Positions 17,122 through 24,499 of a stretch of DNA of 64,000 nucleotides are shown here, one piece after another. Within the stretch, counting starts at the first letter, position 1. Each line of letters begins with the position of its first letter. Below the pieces are notes generated by a model. The model was not told where the DNA came from. It saw only the letters and a program-made list of their open reading frames with translations, and did no database searches. The position numbers were made by a program, and so were the translations under genes. Source of the stretch: Streptomyces sp. NBC_00690 (lineage in GTDB: Bacteria; Actinomycetota; Actinomycetes; Streptomycetales; Streptomycetaceae); the NCBI RefSeq assembly GCF_036226685.1, contig NZ_CP109009.1:2480001-2544000 (forward strand), written 5' to 3'.

Positions 17122-18363
17122 TCAGCCGCCGAGCCGCTCCCGCAGATAGTCGCGCCACTCCTCGGTGAACTCCTTCAGCGTCGTGCCGAACTGTTCGACC
17201 ACGGCCCGCTCGACCGCGCCCGCCCGGGTCCGGCCCGCGCCCACCGCCCGGTAGAACTCGGTCAGTTTCCGCTCGCCCCAGCGTTCCGCGATCAGTTCAC
17301 AGGCGAGCCAACCACCCTCGTAGGCGCGGGCTAAACCGTCCGCGTCCGCGCCGAAGGAGAAGTCGCCGTCCAACGGCAGGCCGGCCGGGACCGCGCCACG
17401 ACGGACCGCGCGCTGGAGTTCGGGTGCGGTCTGGCTCGCGGTACGGCCCGTCCCGCGGTACGCGACCCAGTCGGCGAAGCCCTCCGACAGCCACATCGGG
17501 GTGGCCTGCGAGGTGTACGCCCGCGTGGCGACGTGCGCGGTCTCATGGGTCAGTACGGCGTCCTGGCCGAACTCGCTGAGCACGGTGTACGCGGAGGGGT
17601 TCACCAGGATCCGGTCCGCGGGCACGGCCCCGGTCCTCCCCGTCTCCCCCGTCGTGACCGCGGCGATGCCCCGGTAGCCGGCCGCGGGTGCTCCCAACAG
17701 GGCGCCCATCGCCTCCACCGAAGCCGGGGCCAGGACCACGACCCGTCGCGGCCACGGCGACGGCCAGGCGTCGGACACGGCGGGCACGGCCCGATCCGCC
17801 CGGTCGGCGAGCGCTTTGAGCCGCTCGACGCCCTGGTCGACCCCCATCACGAGGCTGCGCTTGCCGTGGACGGCCCGCACCCGACCCTGCTGCCACAACT
17901 GCTGGGCGCTGCCCTGAGCGGGTTCATCGGCGGTCACCCACCAGCGTTCGTGCCGCTTGTCGAGCCGTACCTGACGCCGGGAGGTCACCGGTGCGTAGTC
18001 GTAGCCGGTGAGACGGTAGCGGAGCTCCACGTCTGCGGTGACCCGCTCCCCTTCGCCGTCCATCTCGACCACTCGGTACGACCAGGAGCGCAGCGGTACG
18101 TCCGCGAGATTGCGGAACTGCCGACGCTCCTCGACATACAGCCCGACGACCTCGGGGGCGAGGTGGGAGAGATACGCGTGCTCGTCGTGATCGAGGACGG
18201 CCGCGGCCCGGGCGTCGAGCGTGCGTTGGACCTCCCGGCGCACGGTGTCGGAAGCCTCGGGTGTCGCACAACCCAGAAGGGAGGGGGTCAGTACGGCTGC
18301 GGCGACGCCGAGCCCCGCTGTCATCCGTATCGCCCGGCGCCGCCCGCGCCCGTCTGCTGCCAC
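17122..18363 (-). CDS. Lipoprotein with HExxH zinc metalloprotease-like domain
   Basis: 413 residues if started at GTG 18361-18363. That gives a signal sequence with basic n-region RGRRRAIR, a hydrophobic core TAGLGVAAAVLTPSL and lipobox LLGC, so a lipoprotein is likely. The middle region has a beta-rich domain with EHAYLSHLAPE. The C-terminal half has VLTHETAHVATRAYTS (H-E-T-A-H, zinc motif), WLSEGFADWVAY (the downstream Glu typical of gluzincins) and an end helix EFTEEWRDYLRERLGG. It resembles collagenase-like or M1/M61-type peptidases of unknown substrate. No good RBS is visible, so the start is uncertain. It is convergent with the GT87 gene. Confidence 0.75.
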   Translation of the reverse strand: MAADGRGRRRAIRMTAGLGVAAAVLTPSLLGCATPEASDTVRREVQRTLDARAAAVLDHDEHAYLSHLAPEVVGLYVEERRQFRNLADVPLRSWSYRVVEMDGEGERVTADVELRYRLTGYDYAPVTSRRQVRLDKRHERWWVTADEPAQGSAQQLWQQGRVRAVHGKRSLVMGVDQGVERLKALADRADRAVPAVSDAWPSPWPRRVVVLAPASVEAMGALLGAPAAGYRGIAAVTTGETGRTGAVPADRILVNPSAYTVLSEFGQDAVLTHETAHVATRAYTSQATPMWLSEGFADWVAYRGTGRTASQTAPELQRAVRRGAVPAGLPLDGDFSFGADADGLARAYEGGWLACELIAERWGERKLTEFYRAVGAGRTRAGAVERAVVEQFGTTLKEFTEEWRDYLRERLGG

Positions 18364-18422
18364 CAGCCGATGGTACGGAACACCGGGCCGGGTGGATGCA
18401 CCACCGGGCCGTCTCACAGGCG

Positions 18423-19451
18423 TCAGACCCGGGTGACGGCGGAGATCGGCATCATGCGGACCGGGTCGTAGCGGACGGAGGCACCGGGGTAGGGCGCGTG
18501 CACGACCTGACCGTTGCCCATGTACATCCCGATGTGGCTGGCATCGTTGCGGTAGGTCACCAGATCTCCCGGGCGTGCTTCCGAGAGCGGCACCTGCCGC
18601 CCGGCGTACCGCTGGGCCTGCGAGGTCCGGGGCAGCCCCACGCCCGCCTGTGCGTACGACCACTGGACCAACCCGGAGCAGTCGAATCCGGAAGGCCCGT
18701 TGGCACCCCACACATAGGGCCTGCCGACGGCGCTGCGGGCGGCCCGGATCGCGGCGGCGGCCCGGGAGGAGGCGGGTGCGTCACCGGAGACCGCAGGCAG
18801 GACGCCACGGCCCGAGCGGGAGGCCCGGTCGAACGCGCCGCGCTCCTCGGACGGCAGGGAGTTGAGCAGTCTCTGCGCCTGGGCGAGCTTGCGTTCCACG
18901 GTGCGTTTGTGGCGGGCCACCGCCGCCCGGCTGCGTTCGAGGTCGGAGAGGTCGCGGGCGGCTTCGGTCCGCAACTGGCCGATGCTGCGCTGGGCCCGTT
19001 GCAGGTCCTGGAGGGCGGAGTGCTGACGCTCGGTGACCATGTTCAGCATCTCCGCCTGGGCGAGAAAGGTGTCGGGGTCGGACGAGAGCAACAGCGAGAG
19101 GGTGGGGTCGACTCCACCGGAGCGGTACTGGGCGCCCGCCAGGGAGCCGAGCGCCTCCCGCAACCGGTTGATGCGCTCCTGACCGCGGGCGACGCCGTCC
19201 TGTACCTGCCCCAACTCCTCGCGCAGGTGAGTGGCGCGTTCGGAGGCGCTGTTGAAGCGTTCCGTGGCCTTCTCCGCCTCTTGGAAGAGCCGGTCGACCG
19301 CGGCCCTTGCCCGCTCCGGGGAGGTCTGTGGATCGGCGCCGGCGGGGGTGGCCCCGAGTGCCGCGACGGCCGTTGCCGCCGCGGCGGACAGAACGGTGAC
19401 CCGGGCACTGTGGGTGAGACCGGAGTGGGTGGGTCGTCGATGGGACGCCAC
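18423..19451 (-). CDS. Secreted NlpC/P60 peptidoglycan endopeptidase (copy 1)
   Basis: 342 residues. A Sec-type signal peptide (THSARVTVLSAAAATAVAALGATPAGA) is followed by a long coiled coil (residues ~45-220, heptad-rich, with the SGGVDPTLSLLLSSDP motif seen in RipA/CwlO-type proteins). The C-terminal NlpC/P60 domain has RPYVWGANGPSGFDCSGLV (catalytic Cys), ASHIGMYMGNGQVVHAP (His) and PRTSQAQ. It cleaves D-gamma-Glu-meso-Dpm type bonds in peptidoglycan in this family. GTG at 19449-19451 with GGGAG upstream. It sits directly downstream of a paralogue of the same layout and is separated from it by a strong hairpin. Confidence 0.92.
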   Translation of the reverse strand: MASHRRPTHSGLTHSARVTVLSAAAATAVAALGATPAGADPQTSPERARAAVDRLFQEAEKATERFNSASERATHLREELGQVQDGVARGQERINRLREALGSLAGAQYRSGGVDPTLSLLLSSDPDTFLAQAEMLNMVTERQHSALQDLQRAQRSIGQLRTEAARDLSDLERSRAAVARHKRTVERKLAQAQRLLNSLPSEERGAFDRASRSGRGVLPAVSGDAPASSRAAAAIRAARSAVGRPYVWGANGPSGFDCSGLVQWSYAQAGVGLPRTSQAQRYAGRQVPLSEARPGDLVTYRNDASHIGMYMGNGQVVHAPYPGASVRYDPVRMMPISAVTRV

Positions 19452-19619
19452 GGGCCGCGCTCCCTTCCGCTGCACGAATCCGCCGACCGAATCCGCTGGT
19501 TCGAGAACAGCGCTGTCAGGGACGAACCCGGGCGAACGCCGTACGAGGTCTGTTGCGCGGCAGACAGTAGCCCGGCGAACACACAGCGACCAACGACCTC
19601 GTGGGGCGCACACGGCGGC

Positions 19620-19653
19620 GCCCTGCCGGGAGACCACAGGTCACCGGCAGGGC
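19620..19653 (-). terminator. Hairpin terminator after NlpC/P60 copy 2
   Basis: Arms GCCCTGCCGG (19620-19629) and CCGGCAGGGC (19644-19653) pair perfectly. An inner GACC/GGTC stem fills most of the loop. It lies 80 bases past the stop of the upstream NlpC/P60 gene, so each paralogue probably has its own transcript. Confidence 0.75.
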
Positions 19654-19733
19654 GCGGCGTCAGCAAGGGGAGCGGGAAATCCCCCGATCGGGGGGCTTGG
19701 GCGTGGCGGGGCGTCGAAGGCGACGACCCTGCC

Positions 19734-20759
19734 TCAGACGCGGACCCCGAACTGGAACGGCATGTTGTTGATGGACTCGTAGCGCACCACGGCACCGGTG
19801 CGCGGGGAGTGCAGGACCTGGCCGTTGCCGGCGTAGAAGCCGACGTGGTGCAGGTCGCCGTAGAAGAAGACCAGATCGCCCTGGCGCAGGTCGCTCTGGG
19901 AGTTGATGCGCTGGCCGATGCCCGCCTGGGCCTGGGAGGTGCGCGGGATGGAGATGCCGGCCTGGGCGAAGGACCAGGAGGTGAAGCCGGAGCAGTCGAA
20001 GGAGTTGGGACCGGACGCGCCGTAGACGTACGGCGTGCCGATCTTGCTCTGACCGGCGGCGAACGCGGAGGACGCCCGGCCGGACGCAGGCTTGGCCTCA
20101 CCGAGGTCGGCGCGCTGGTTGGCCCGGTTGGCGCGGGTCTCCTCGGCCTTGATGGACTGCCGCTCCTGGACGCTCAGGGAGTTCAGCAGCTTCTGCGCTT
20201 CGGCGAGCTTGGTCTGCACCTCGCGCTTTTTGGTGCCGAGTTCCTTGCGCGTGTCGGCCAGGTCGGTCAGCTTGCCCTGGGCCTCCTTGCGCTGCTGCGC
20301 GAGGGCCCGCTGCTTGTTCTGGATCTCGGCGATGGCCTCTTGCTGCTTGTCGCCGAGGTGGTCGAGCGCGGACGCCTTGTCGAGGAAGGTGTCCGGGTCC
20401 GAGGAGAGGAAGAGTTGGAGCGAGGGGTCCATGCCGCCCGAGCGGTACTGGGCGCTGGCGACGGACCCGAGCTTGTCCCGGAGGTCGTTGAGGTCGTCCT
20501 GACCCCGGGCGACCTCGTCCTGGAGGGTGTCGACCTGCTTCTGGAGCTTGCCCTGCCGCTCCTTGGCGCCGTTGAACTTCTCGGTGGCCTTCTCGGCCTC
20601 TTCGTAGAGCTTGTCGACCTTGGCCTTGACTTCGCTCTTGCTCGGCTTGGGGTCTGCCTGAGCGGTCTGGGACGTCAGAGCGACAGCTGCGGCGGCGGTC
20701 GCGGTGAGCACGGTCACACGGGTGCGGCCCGGCTGCTTGGGACGACGGTGGGACGCCAC
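19734..20759 (-). CDS. Secreted NlpC/P60 peptidoglycan endopeptidase (copy 2)
   Basis: 341 residues with the same plan as its neighbour: MASHRRPKQPGRTRVTVLTATAAAAVALTSQTAQA signal peptide, coiled coil of ~160 residues including YRSGGMDPSLQLFLSSDP, then NlpC/P60 with TPYVYGASGPNSFDCSGFT (Cys), HVGFYAGNGQVLHSP (His) and ending QFGVRV. GTG at 20757-20759 with AAGGAG upstream. It is preceded by an unusually long, structured 5' leader that includes a hairpin over the RBS. A peptidoglycan-remodelling role during growth or germination is the family expectation; M. tuberculosis has a single homologue (Rv2190c) at this place. Confidence 0.93.
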   Translation of the reverse strand: MASHRRPKQPGRTRVTVLTATAAAAVALTSQTAQADPKPSKSEVKAKVDKLYEEAEKATEKFNGAKERQGKLQKQVDTLQDEVARGQDDLNDLRDKLGSVASAQYRSGGMDPSLQLFLSSDPDTFLDKASALDHLGDKQQEAIAEIQNKQRALAQQRKEAQGKLTDLADTRKELGTKKREVQTKLAEAQKLLNSLSVQERQSIKAEETRANRANQRADLGEAKPASGRASSAFAAGQSKIGTPYVYGASGPNSFDCSGFTSWSFAQAGISIPRTSQAQAGIGQRINSQSDLRQGDLVFFYGDLHHVGFYAGNGQVLHSPRTGAVVRYESINNMPFQFGVRV

Positions 20760-20775
20760 GAAGGCGAGCTCCTTC
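20760..20775 (-). promoter_or_regulatory. RBS-sequestering hairpin of NlpC/P60 copy 2
   Basis: Read on the gene strand, GAAGG-AGCTCG-CCTTC forms a 5-bp hairpin directly next to the GTG start. It encloses most of the AAGGAG ribosome binding site. This suggests translation is controlled by leader structure. Confidence 0.5.
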
Positions 20776-20782
20776 TGCCTCA

Positions 20783-20821
20783 GAGCCGCCTACCGGGCCA
20801 GTGGGGACGATGCCCCGGCTC
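20783..20821 (-). promoter_or_regulatory. Conserved-looking stem in NlpC/P60 copy 2 leader
   Basis: Arms GAGCCG/CGGCTC (20783-20788 with 20816-20821) enclose a second hairpin with a GGGG/CCCC stem and a 6-base loop. It precedes the RBS hairpin and carries CCCGGTAGGCGG, which weakly recalls the 3' part of c-di-AMP (ydaO-type) riboswitches. The conserved GGGUGAAUC-like part is not visible, so the identity is open. Confidence 0.35.
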
Positions 20822-21166
20822 CGCACACACAACTCCCCCGGAAATCGGCTGGATGCGCAGATGCGGCGGTTCCTTCGCTGCCATCCCGGATGGATGATCA
20901 ACCGTGCGAAGGTTCGACGCCTGACCCTAGTGATGTTCTTGTGATCACTTCAAATCCTGTTGCGAAAAATCTTGGCTCATGGGCGTTTTCTTTTCGCCCA
21001 ATCCACACGCAGTGAGGAGTCTTGACAGATTGTTGACCACCAATGACAGCAATTCGGTCATTCCTCACCTCAGTTGACATTAGACAGGATTGTCATACCG
21101 AAGTGATCATTACGCCCCGGCCCTCGGCGGGCGGGAGGGGACACACCCCATCAGACGCGGAAGAGA
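20822..21166. other. AT-richer leader/promoter region, NlpC/P60 copy 2 to NYN gene
   Basis: About 345 bases without a supported gene, with lower G+C than its surroundings (20,930-21,110). On the minus strand it holds GGGCG-AAAAGAAAA-CGCCC, a 5-bp hairpin with A-rich loop (20981-20999). The 60-residue frame at 20898-21080 lacks coding character and is rejected. A long 5' leader and the promoter of the NlpC/P60 gene most likely occupy it. Confidence 0.5.
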
Positions 21167-22528
21167 TCAGACGCGGGAGAGCCGCTTCAACAACATCGCG
21201 GACGCCACCGGGCGGGCTCCCGACTTGGCCACCCCGTCAGCCACCTCGCGGTCGGTGGAGACCACCACCACCGGTCGCCCGGGCGGCTCGGCACGCACCA
21301 TCTGGCGGATCAGCTCATCGGCCGTGACGCCCGCCTTGGAGAACAGCACCCGTACCCCCCGCGGGGGCGCCAGCAGCACCGGTGCGGCCAACTCGGCGCC
21401 GTCGAAGACACAGGTGATCTCCGCGCCGGACTGCGCGGCGAGCACCGAGAGGCCGCCCAACAGCCGCAGCCGCTGCTTCTCCAGCGGCATGGTCGGGTAG
21501 CCGGTCTTGGTGACGTTGTAGCCGTCCACGACCAGATGCGCCTGGGGCAGGGCCAGCAGTTGGTCCAGGAGGGCCGGATCGGACTCCGACAGCGCCCGCG
21601 CCGCGATGTCCTTGGGCGACATCCGACCGGGCTCCACCGCATCCACCAGATCCGCGGGATGGACGGACGCCGGTGGCAGTGCCAGCTCCCTGCGCAGCCC
21701 CTGGGCCGCCTCCAGGACGGTGTCGAGCAGCAGCCGCAGCCGCATGTCCTCGACCGATCTGCCTTCCCTGGCGGCCCGTCTGGCCGCCTCCACGGCCGCC
21801 TCCGCCTCACCGAGCCGCCCCCGCAGCCGTCGGGCCTCGGACTCCGCGGCCGACACCTGGGCCGTCGCGTCCGTACGGACGGTCTCCATCTCGGCGCCGA
21901 CCTGCCGCAGCGCGGCCTCACCGCGCTTGATGTCGCTCTGGGCGCTGCGCACCTTGCGGCGCAGCGATTCGGCTTCCTTGCGGGCGGCGTCGAGTTCGGT
22001 GCGCAGCCGCTCGGTCTCGCTCTTGGTCAGGGCCCGCGCCTCGGTCAACTCCTCGCGCAGCCGCTCAAGCTCCCGCCGTCCCGCCTCGTCGGCCCGTTCG
22101 GCGTCGGCGCGCAGGGCCTCCTCGCCCGCCGCGGCGACCAGCTTCACCCAGCCGGCGGGTCGCAGCACATACGCCGCTGCCGCCACGTCCAGCGGGTCAG
22201 CGGCAGCGGGCGGCGATCCGGCGGCCAGGGCGCCGCACAGCTCGGGCTGGGCCAGGGTCAACCGCTCGCCGATGCGCTGACGGAAGACGGGGTCGCTCTC
22301 CAGGGCAGCCGCCATGGCGTTGCCGGCGAACTTGGCACGCCGAGAGGGGGTGAAGCGGACGTACTGTCTCAATTGGGCGGGGAGCTCACCCACCGTGAGA
22401 CCACCGAAGGCGTCCGACACCAGGGCCACGACCCGGCGTCGTACGCCTTCCGGCAACGGTCGGTCGAGCGCCTCGGCGGCGCCACCGGCCGCGGAGGCCG
22501 GTTCGGCGCCACTATCAGGCTGCTCCAC
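21167..22528 (-). CDS. NYN (YacP-like) ribonuclease-domain protein
   Basis: 453 residues. The N-terminal ~150 residues are helical and unassigned. Residues ~155-270 are a long charged coiled coil (ELERLREELTEARALTKSETERLRTELDAARKEAES). The C-terminal NYN/PIN-like domain carries HLVVDGYNVTKTGYP, TCVFDGAEL and VVVSTDREVADGVA, giving the Asp cluster expected for a metal-dependent RNase. The family (YacP/Rae1) cleaves RNA on ribosomes in Bacillus; by fold this could act on RNA. Start ATG at 22526-22528. It lies 42 bases after a small Cys4 protein on the same strand. Confidence 0.85.
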   Translation of the reverse strand: MEQPDSGAEPASAAGGAAEALDRPLPEGVRRRVVALVSDAFGGLTVGELPAQLRQYVRFTPSRRAKFAGNAMAAALESDPVFRQRIGERLTLAQPELCGALAAGSPPAAADPLDVAAAAYVLRPAGWVKLVAAAGEEALRADAERADEAGRRELERLREELTEARALTKSETERLRTELDAARKEAESLRRKVRSAQSDIKRGEAALRQVGAEMETVRTDATAQVSAAESEARRLRGRLGEAEAAVEAARRAAREGRSVEDMRLRLLLDTVLEAAQGLRRELALPPASVHPADLVDAVEPGRMSPKDIAARALSESDPALLDQLLALPQAHLVVDGYNVTKTGYPTMPLEKQRLRLLGGLSVLAAQSGAEITCVFDGAELAAPVLLAPPRGVRVLFSKAGVTADELIRQMVRAEPPGRPVVVVSTDREVADGVAKSGARPVASAMLLKRLSRV

Positions 22529-22570
22529 GGTCCGTCACCCCATTATCCTGCTGCGCCTCGCACCGCTCCC

Positions 22571-22816
22571 TCAGGAGCCGGCGCCCGGCCTGTCCACGAG
22601 TTCGATCTCGTCCACGGCGTTGCACCAGCGGCAGCGCACAGACTCGATGGTCTCACTGAGCACCTGGCGTTCCTCGACCGTGGGCTCCCCGGCGAGATCC
22701 AGATGGACGTACTCGACGACCTTGGAGGAGCGGGTGACATCGAAGCGGGTGAGGTTGCCGCAGAGCGTGCAGCGCCAGCGGGTACCGGCCGTCGGCAGGG
22801 GAACCGTCGTCGTCAT
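22571..22816 (-). CDS. Small Cys4 zinc-ribbon-like protein
   Basis: 81 residues. RCTLCGN (Cys-x2-Cys, residues ~16-19) and RCRWCNA (Cys-x2-Cys, residues ~62-65) frame a 40-residue middle, a likely zinc ribbon. The family appears conserved in streptomycetes but has no function I know. It precedes the NYN-domain gene on the same strand with only 42 bases between, so it may act with it. Not convincingly an RNA polymerase or ribosomal protein. Confidence 0.75.
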   Translation of the reverse strand: MTTTVPLPTAGTRWRCTLCGNLTRFDVTRSSKVVEYVHLDLAGEPTVEERQVLSETIESVRCRWCNAVDEIELVDRPGAGS

Positions 22817-23028
22817 CGTGCCGTCCTTGTCTCTCAGACTTCACTGGGCTTCGCTGAGACTGGTGCGGGACTCCATGGTCCCGTCTCGGATTTCCAGGTA
22901 CGGAAGCGAGGTCCGCGGTGCGCCGTCGAACTGCGGGTGTACTCCCTGTCACTCTATGGCCTCGCGCCTACCCCCGAACACGGCGAGGCACTCTGTACCG
23001 TTCACGACCACTACGCCATGATCTGTCC

Positions 23029-23766
23029 GTGATCGATTGGCGGGGCGTGGCCCTCAGGACGGTCCGGGGCGTGATGACAGGGCCCACGGTGACGCATGGG
23101 GTGATCGCCATCTGCTGCGCGGTCTTCCTCATTAGCCCCGTATCCGGGCTCAACGCCTCGTACGGCACGGGGGACGCCTTGCTCGCCGCCCAGGCCGCGT
23201 ACTTCGAAAGGTGGGGGGTAATCCCCGCCGAACTGATGACGGGCACGTCCGACGCACTGCTGACGCCCTTCACGGCGCTCTTCGTCCACGGCAACTGGCT
23301 GCATCTGCTCGGCAACATGCTGTTCCTCCATGTCTTCGGCGCGATGACCGAGGAACGCATGGGGGCGATCTGGTTCGCCGTCTTCTACACGGCCACCGGC
23401 TATCTCGCGCTCTGTGCCTACGCCATCACCAATGCGGACTCCGACCAGACCCTCGTCGGGGCCTCCGGAGCGATCTCGGGAGTCCTCGGCGCCTTCCTGT
23501 TCCTCTTCCCGAAGGCCCGGGTCACCAGTCTGTTCCCCTTCCTCTTCTTCCTGCCGCTGCGCTTCCCGGCCTGGATCGTCCTGGTCTTCTGGTTCGCCCT
23601 GCAGTGGCTGGCCGCCTCCGGGGCTGGGACCGGCGGCCCGGGGGTGGCCTACCTCGCGCACGTCGTCGGCTTCGGCACCGGCTTCTGCTACGCCTGGGTG
23701 CGCTATGGGCGCCGGGCTAGAGTGAAGACCCAAACCACGGCCGCCGAGGGAGACAGCCAACCGTGA
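23029..23766 (+). CDS. Rhomboid family intramembrane serine protease
   Basis: 245 residues, six or seven TM helices. It shows the rhomboid hallmarks: FVHGNWLHLLGNMLFLHVFG (HxxxN-type TM2), GASGAISGVLGAFL (catalytic Ser in G-x-S-G) and HVVGFGTGF (catalytic His). GTG at 23029 fits the coding frame; ATG at 23074 (MTGPTVTHG) is an alternative start. It cleaves TM segments of unknown partners. The stop overlaps the GTG of the next gene by three bases (GTGA). Confidence 0.9.
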   Translation: MIDWRGVALRTVRGVMTGPTVTHGVIAICCAVFLISPVSGLNASYGTGDALLAAQAAYFERWGVIPAELMTGTSDALLTPFTALFVHGNWLHLLGNMLFLHVFGAMTEERMGAIWFAVFYTATGYLALCAYAITNADSDQTLVGASGAISGVLGAFLFLFPKARVTSLFPFLFFLPLRFPAWIVLVFWFALQWLAASGAGTGGPGVAYLAHVVGFGTGFCYAWVRYGRRARVKTQTTAAEGDSQP

Positions 23767-24044
23767 TCACCGCGATCGTGCTCATCAAGACCAGTGTGGA
23801 CCGCATCCCGGAGATCGCCGAGTCGATCGCCGCCCTGGACAGCGTCAGCGAGGTCTTCTCGGTCACCGGCACCTACGACCTGATCGCCATGGTCCGGGTC
23901 GCCCGCCACGACGACCTCGCGGATGTGATCCCGGGCAGCATCAGCAAGATCCAGGGCGTCGAGGCCACCGACACGCACGTGGCGTTCCGCACCTACTCGC
24001 AGCACGACCTCGAAGCAGCCTTCGCCATCGGCCTGGACGCCTGA
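23763..24044 (+). CDS. Lrp/AsnC ligand-binding (RAM) domain protein, no DNA-binding domain
   Basis: 93 residues made of one RAM domain (ITAIVLIKTSVDRIPEIAESIAALDSVSEVFSVTGTYDLIAMVRV). The helix-turn-helix that Lrp proteins normally carry is absent. Such stand-alone RAM proteins form ring oligomers that bind small effectors, often amino acids. GTG start overlaps the rhomboid stop, so the two are coupled. M. tuberculosis has a comparable stand-alone RAM protein near its trpD-respiratory locus. Function unknown. Confidence 0.9.
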   Translation: MITAIVLIKTSVDRIPEIAESIAALDSVSEVFSVTGTYDLIAMVRVARHDDLADVIPGSISKIQGVEATDTHVAFRTYSQHDLEAAFAIGLDA

Positions 24045-24113
24045 GTCCACGGTCCCGACACTCCCCCGAGCGCCGATTCCCGCCACTCACCACGACGGAC
24101 GAACCGCACCCGC

Positions 24114-24129
24114 ATGAAGAATTCTTCAT
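24114..24129. promoter_or_regulatory. Perfect 16-bp palindrome ATGAAGAATTCTTCAT
   Basis: A perfect palindrome about 50 bases before the start of the small secreted-protein gene that heads the two-component operon. It overlaps the first TCATC of an 11-bp direct repeat. Likely an operator or part of one. Confidence 0.5.
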
Positions 24130-24141
24130 CTGCGCCTCATC
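24126..24141 (+). promoter_or_regulatory. Candidate OmpR-type direct repeat (TCATC, period 11)
   Basis: TCATC at 24126-24130 recurs at 24137-24141, exactly 11 bases later. OmpR-family regulators commonly bind 11-bp-spaced direct repeats, and one is encoded in this operon. The same TCAT repeat with period 11 lies before the SLC13 gene. Autoregulation is inferred. Confidence 0.45.
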
Positions 24142-24175
24142 CGAACGCCACTTGCGGGGCGCCACCATCGACATC

Positions 24176-24499
24176 ATGGTTTTCTCGCATCGCCTGGCGA
24201 CCCTCGCCGCAGTCGTCGCGATACCCCTCGGTATCGCGGTGACCAGCTACGCCCTCACCGACAACCCCGACGACCGCAAGGCACCACCCAAGGTGGAGCT
24301 GGAGAGCGGTTCCCCGTCGGCGCCTCCCTCCACCGCTCCCCCCTCCCCCAGCGACGAGACGGTCTCACCGCCACCGGTCGGCGAGAGCCCCACCGTCGGC
24401 CAGAGCCCGTCGGGCGACGACAACCACGACGACGGCAACGAACAGGGCGGGCAGGGCGACGACGGCCCGGGCGGCGACGACTTCGGTGATGACGGCTGA
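24176..24499 (+). CDS. Small secreted/anchored Pro-Asp-rich protein
   Basis: 107 residues. One N-terminal hydrophobic segment LATLAAVVAIPLGIAVTSYAL acts as signal or anchor. The remaining ~80 residues are Pro, Ser, Asp and Gly rich and low-complexity, ending GDDFGDDG. ATG at 24176. It overlaps the histidine kinase start by 14 bases. Small secreted proteins upstream of sensor kinases recur in Streptomyces (for example in cse-type operons). A sensory or accessory role is inferred from position only. Confidence 0.7.
   Translation: MVFSHRLATLAAVVAIPLGIAVTSYALTDNPDDRKAPPKVELESGSPSAPPSTAPPSPSDETVSPPPVGESPTVGQSPSGDDNHDDGNEQGGQGDDGPGGDDFGDDG

Noticed and set aside
20898..21080. 60-codon minus-strand frame in the NlpC/P60 leader
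   Set aside because: AT-rich, no supported start or family; it lies in what looks like a leader RNA.
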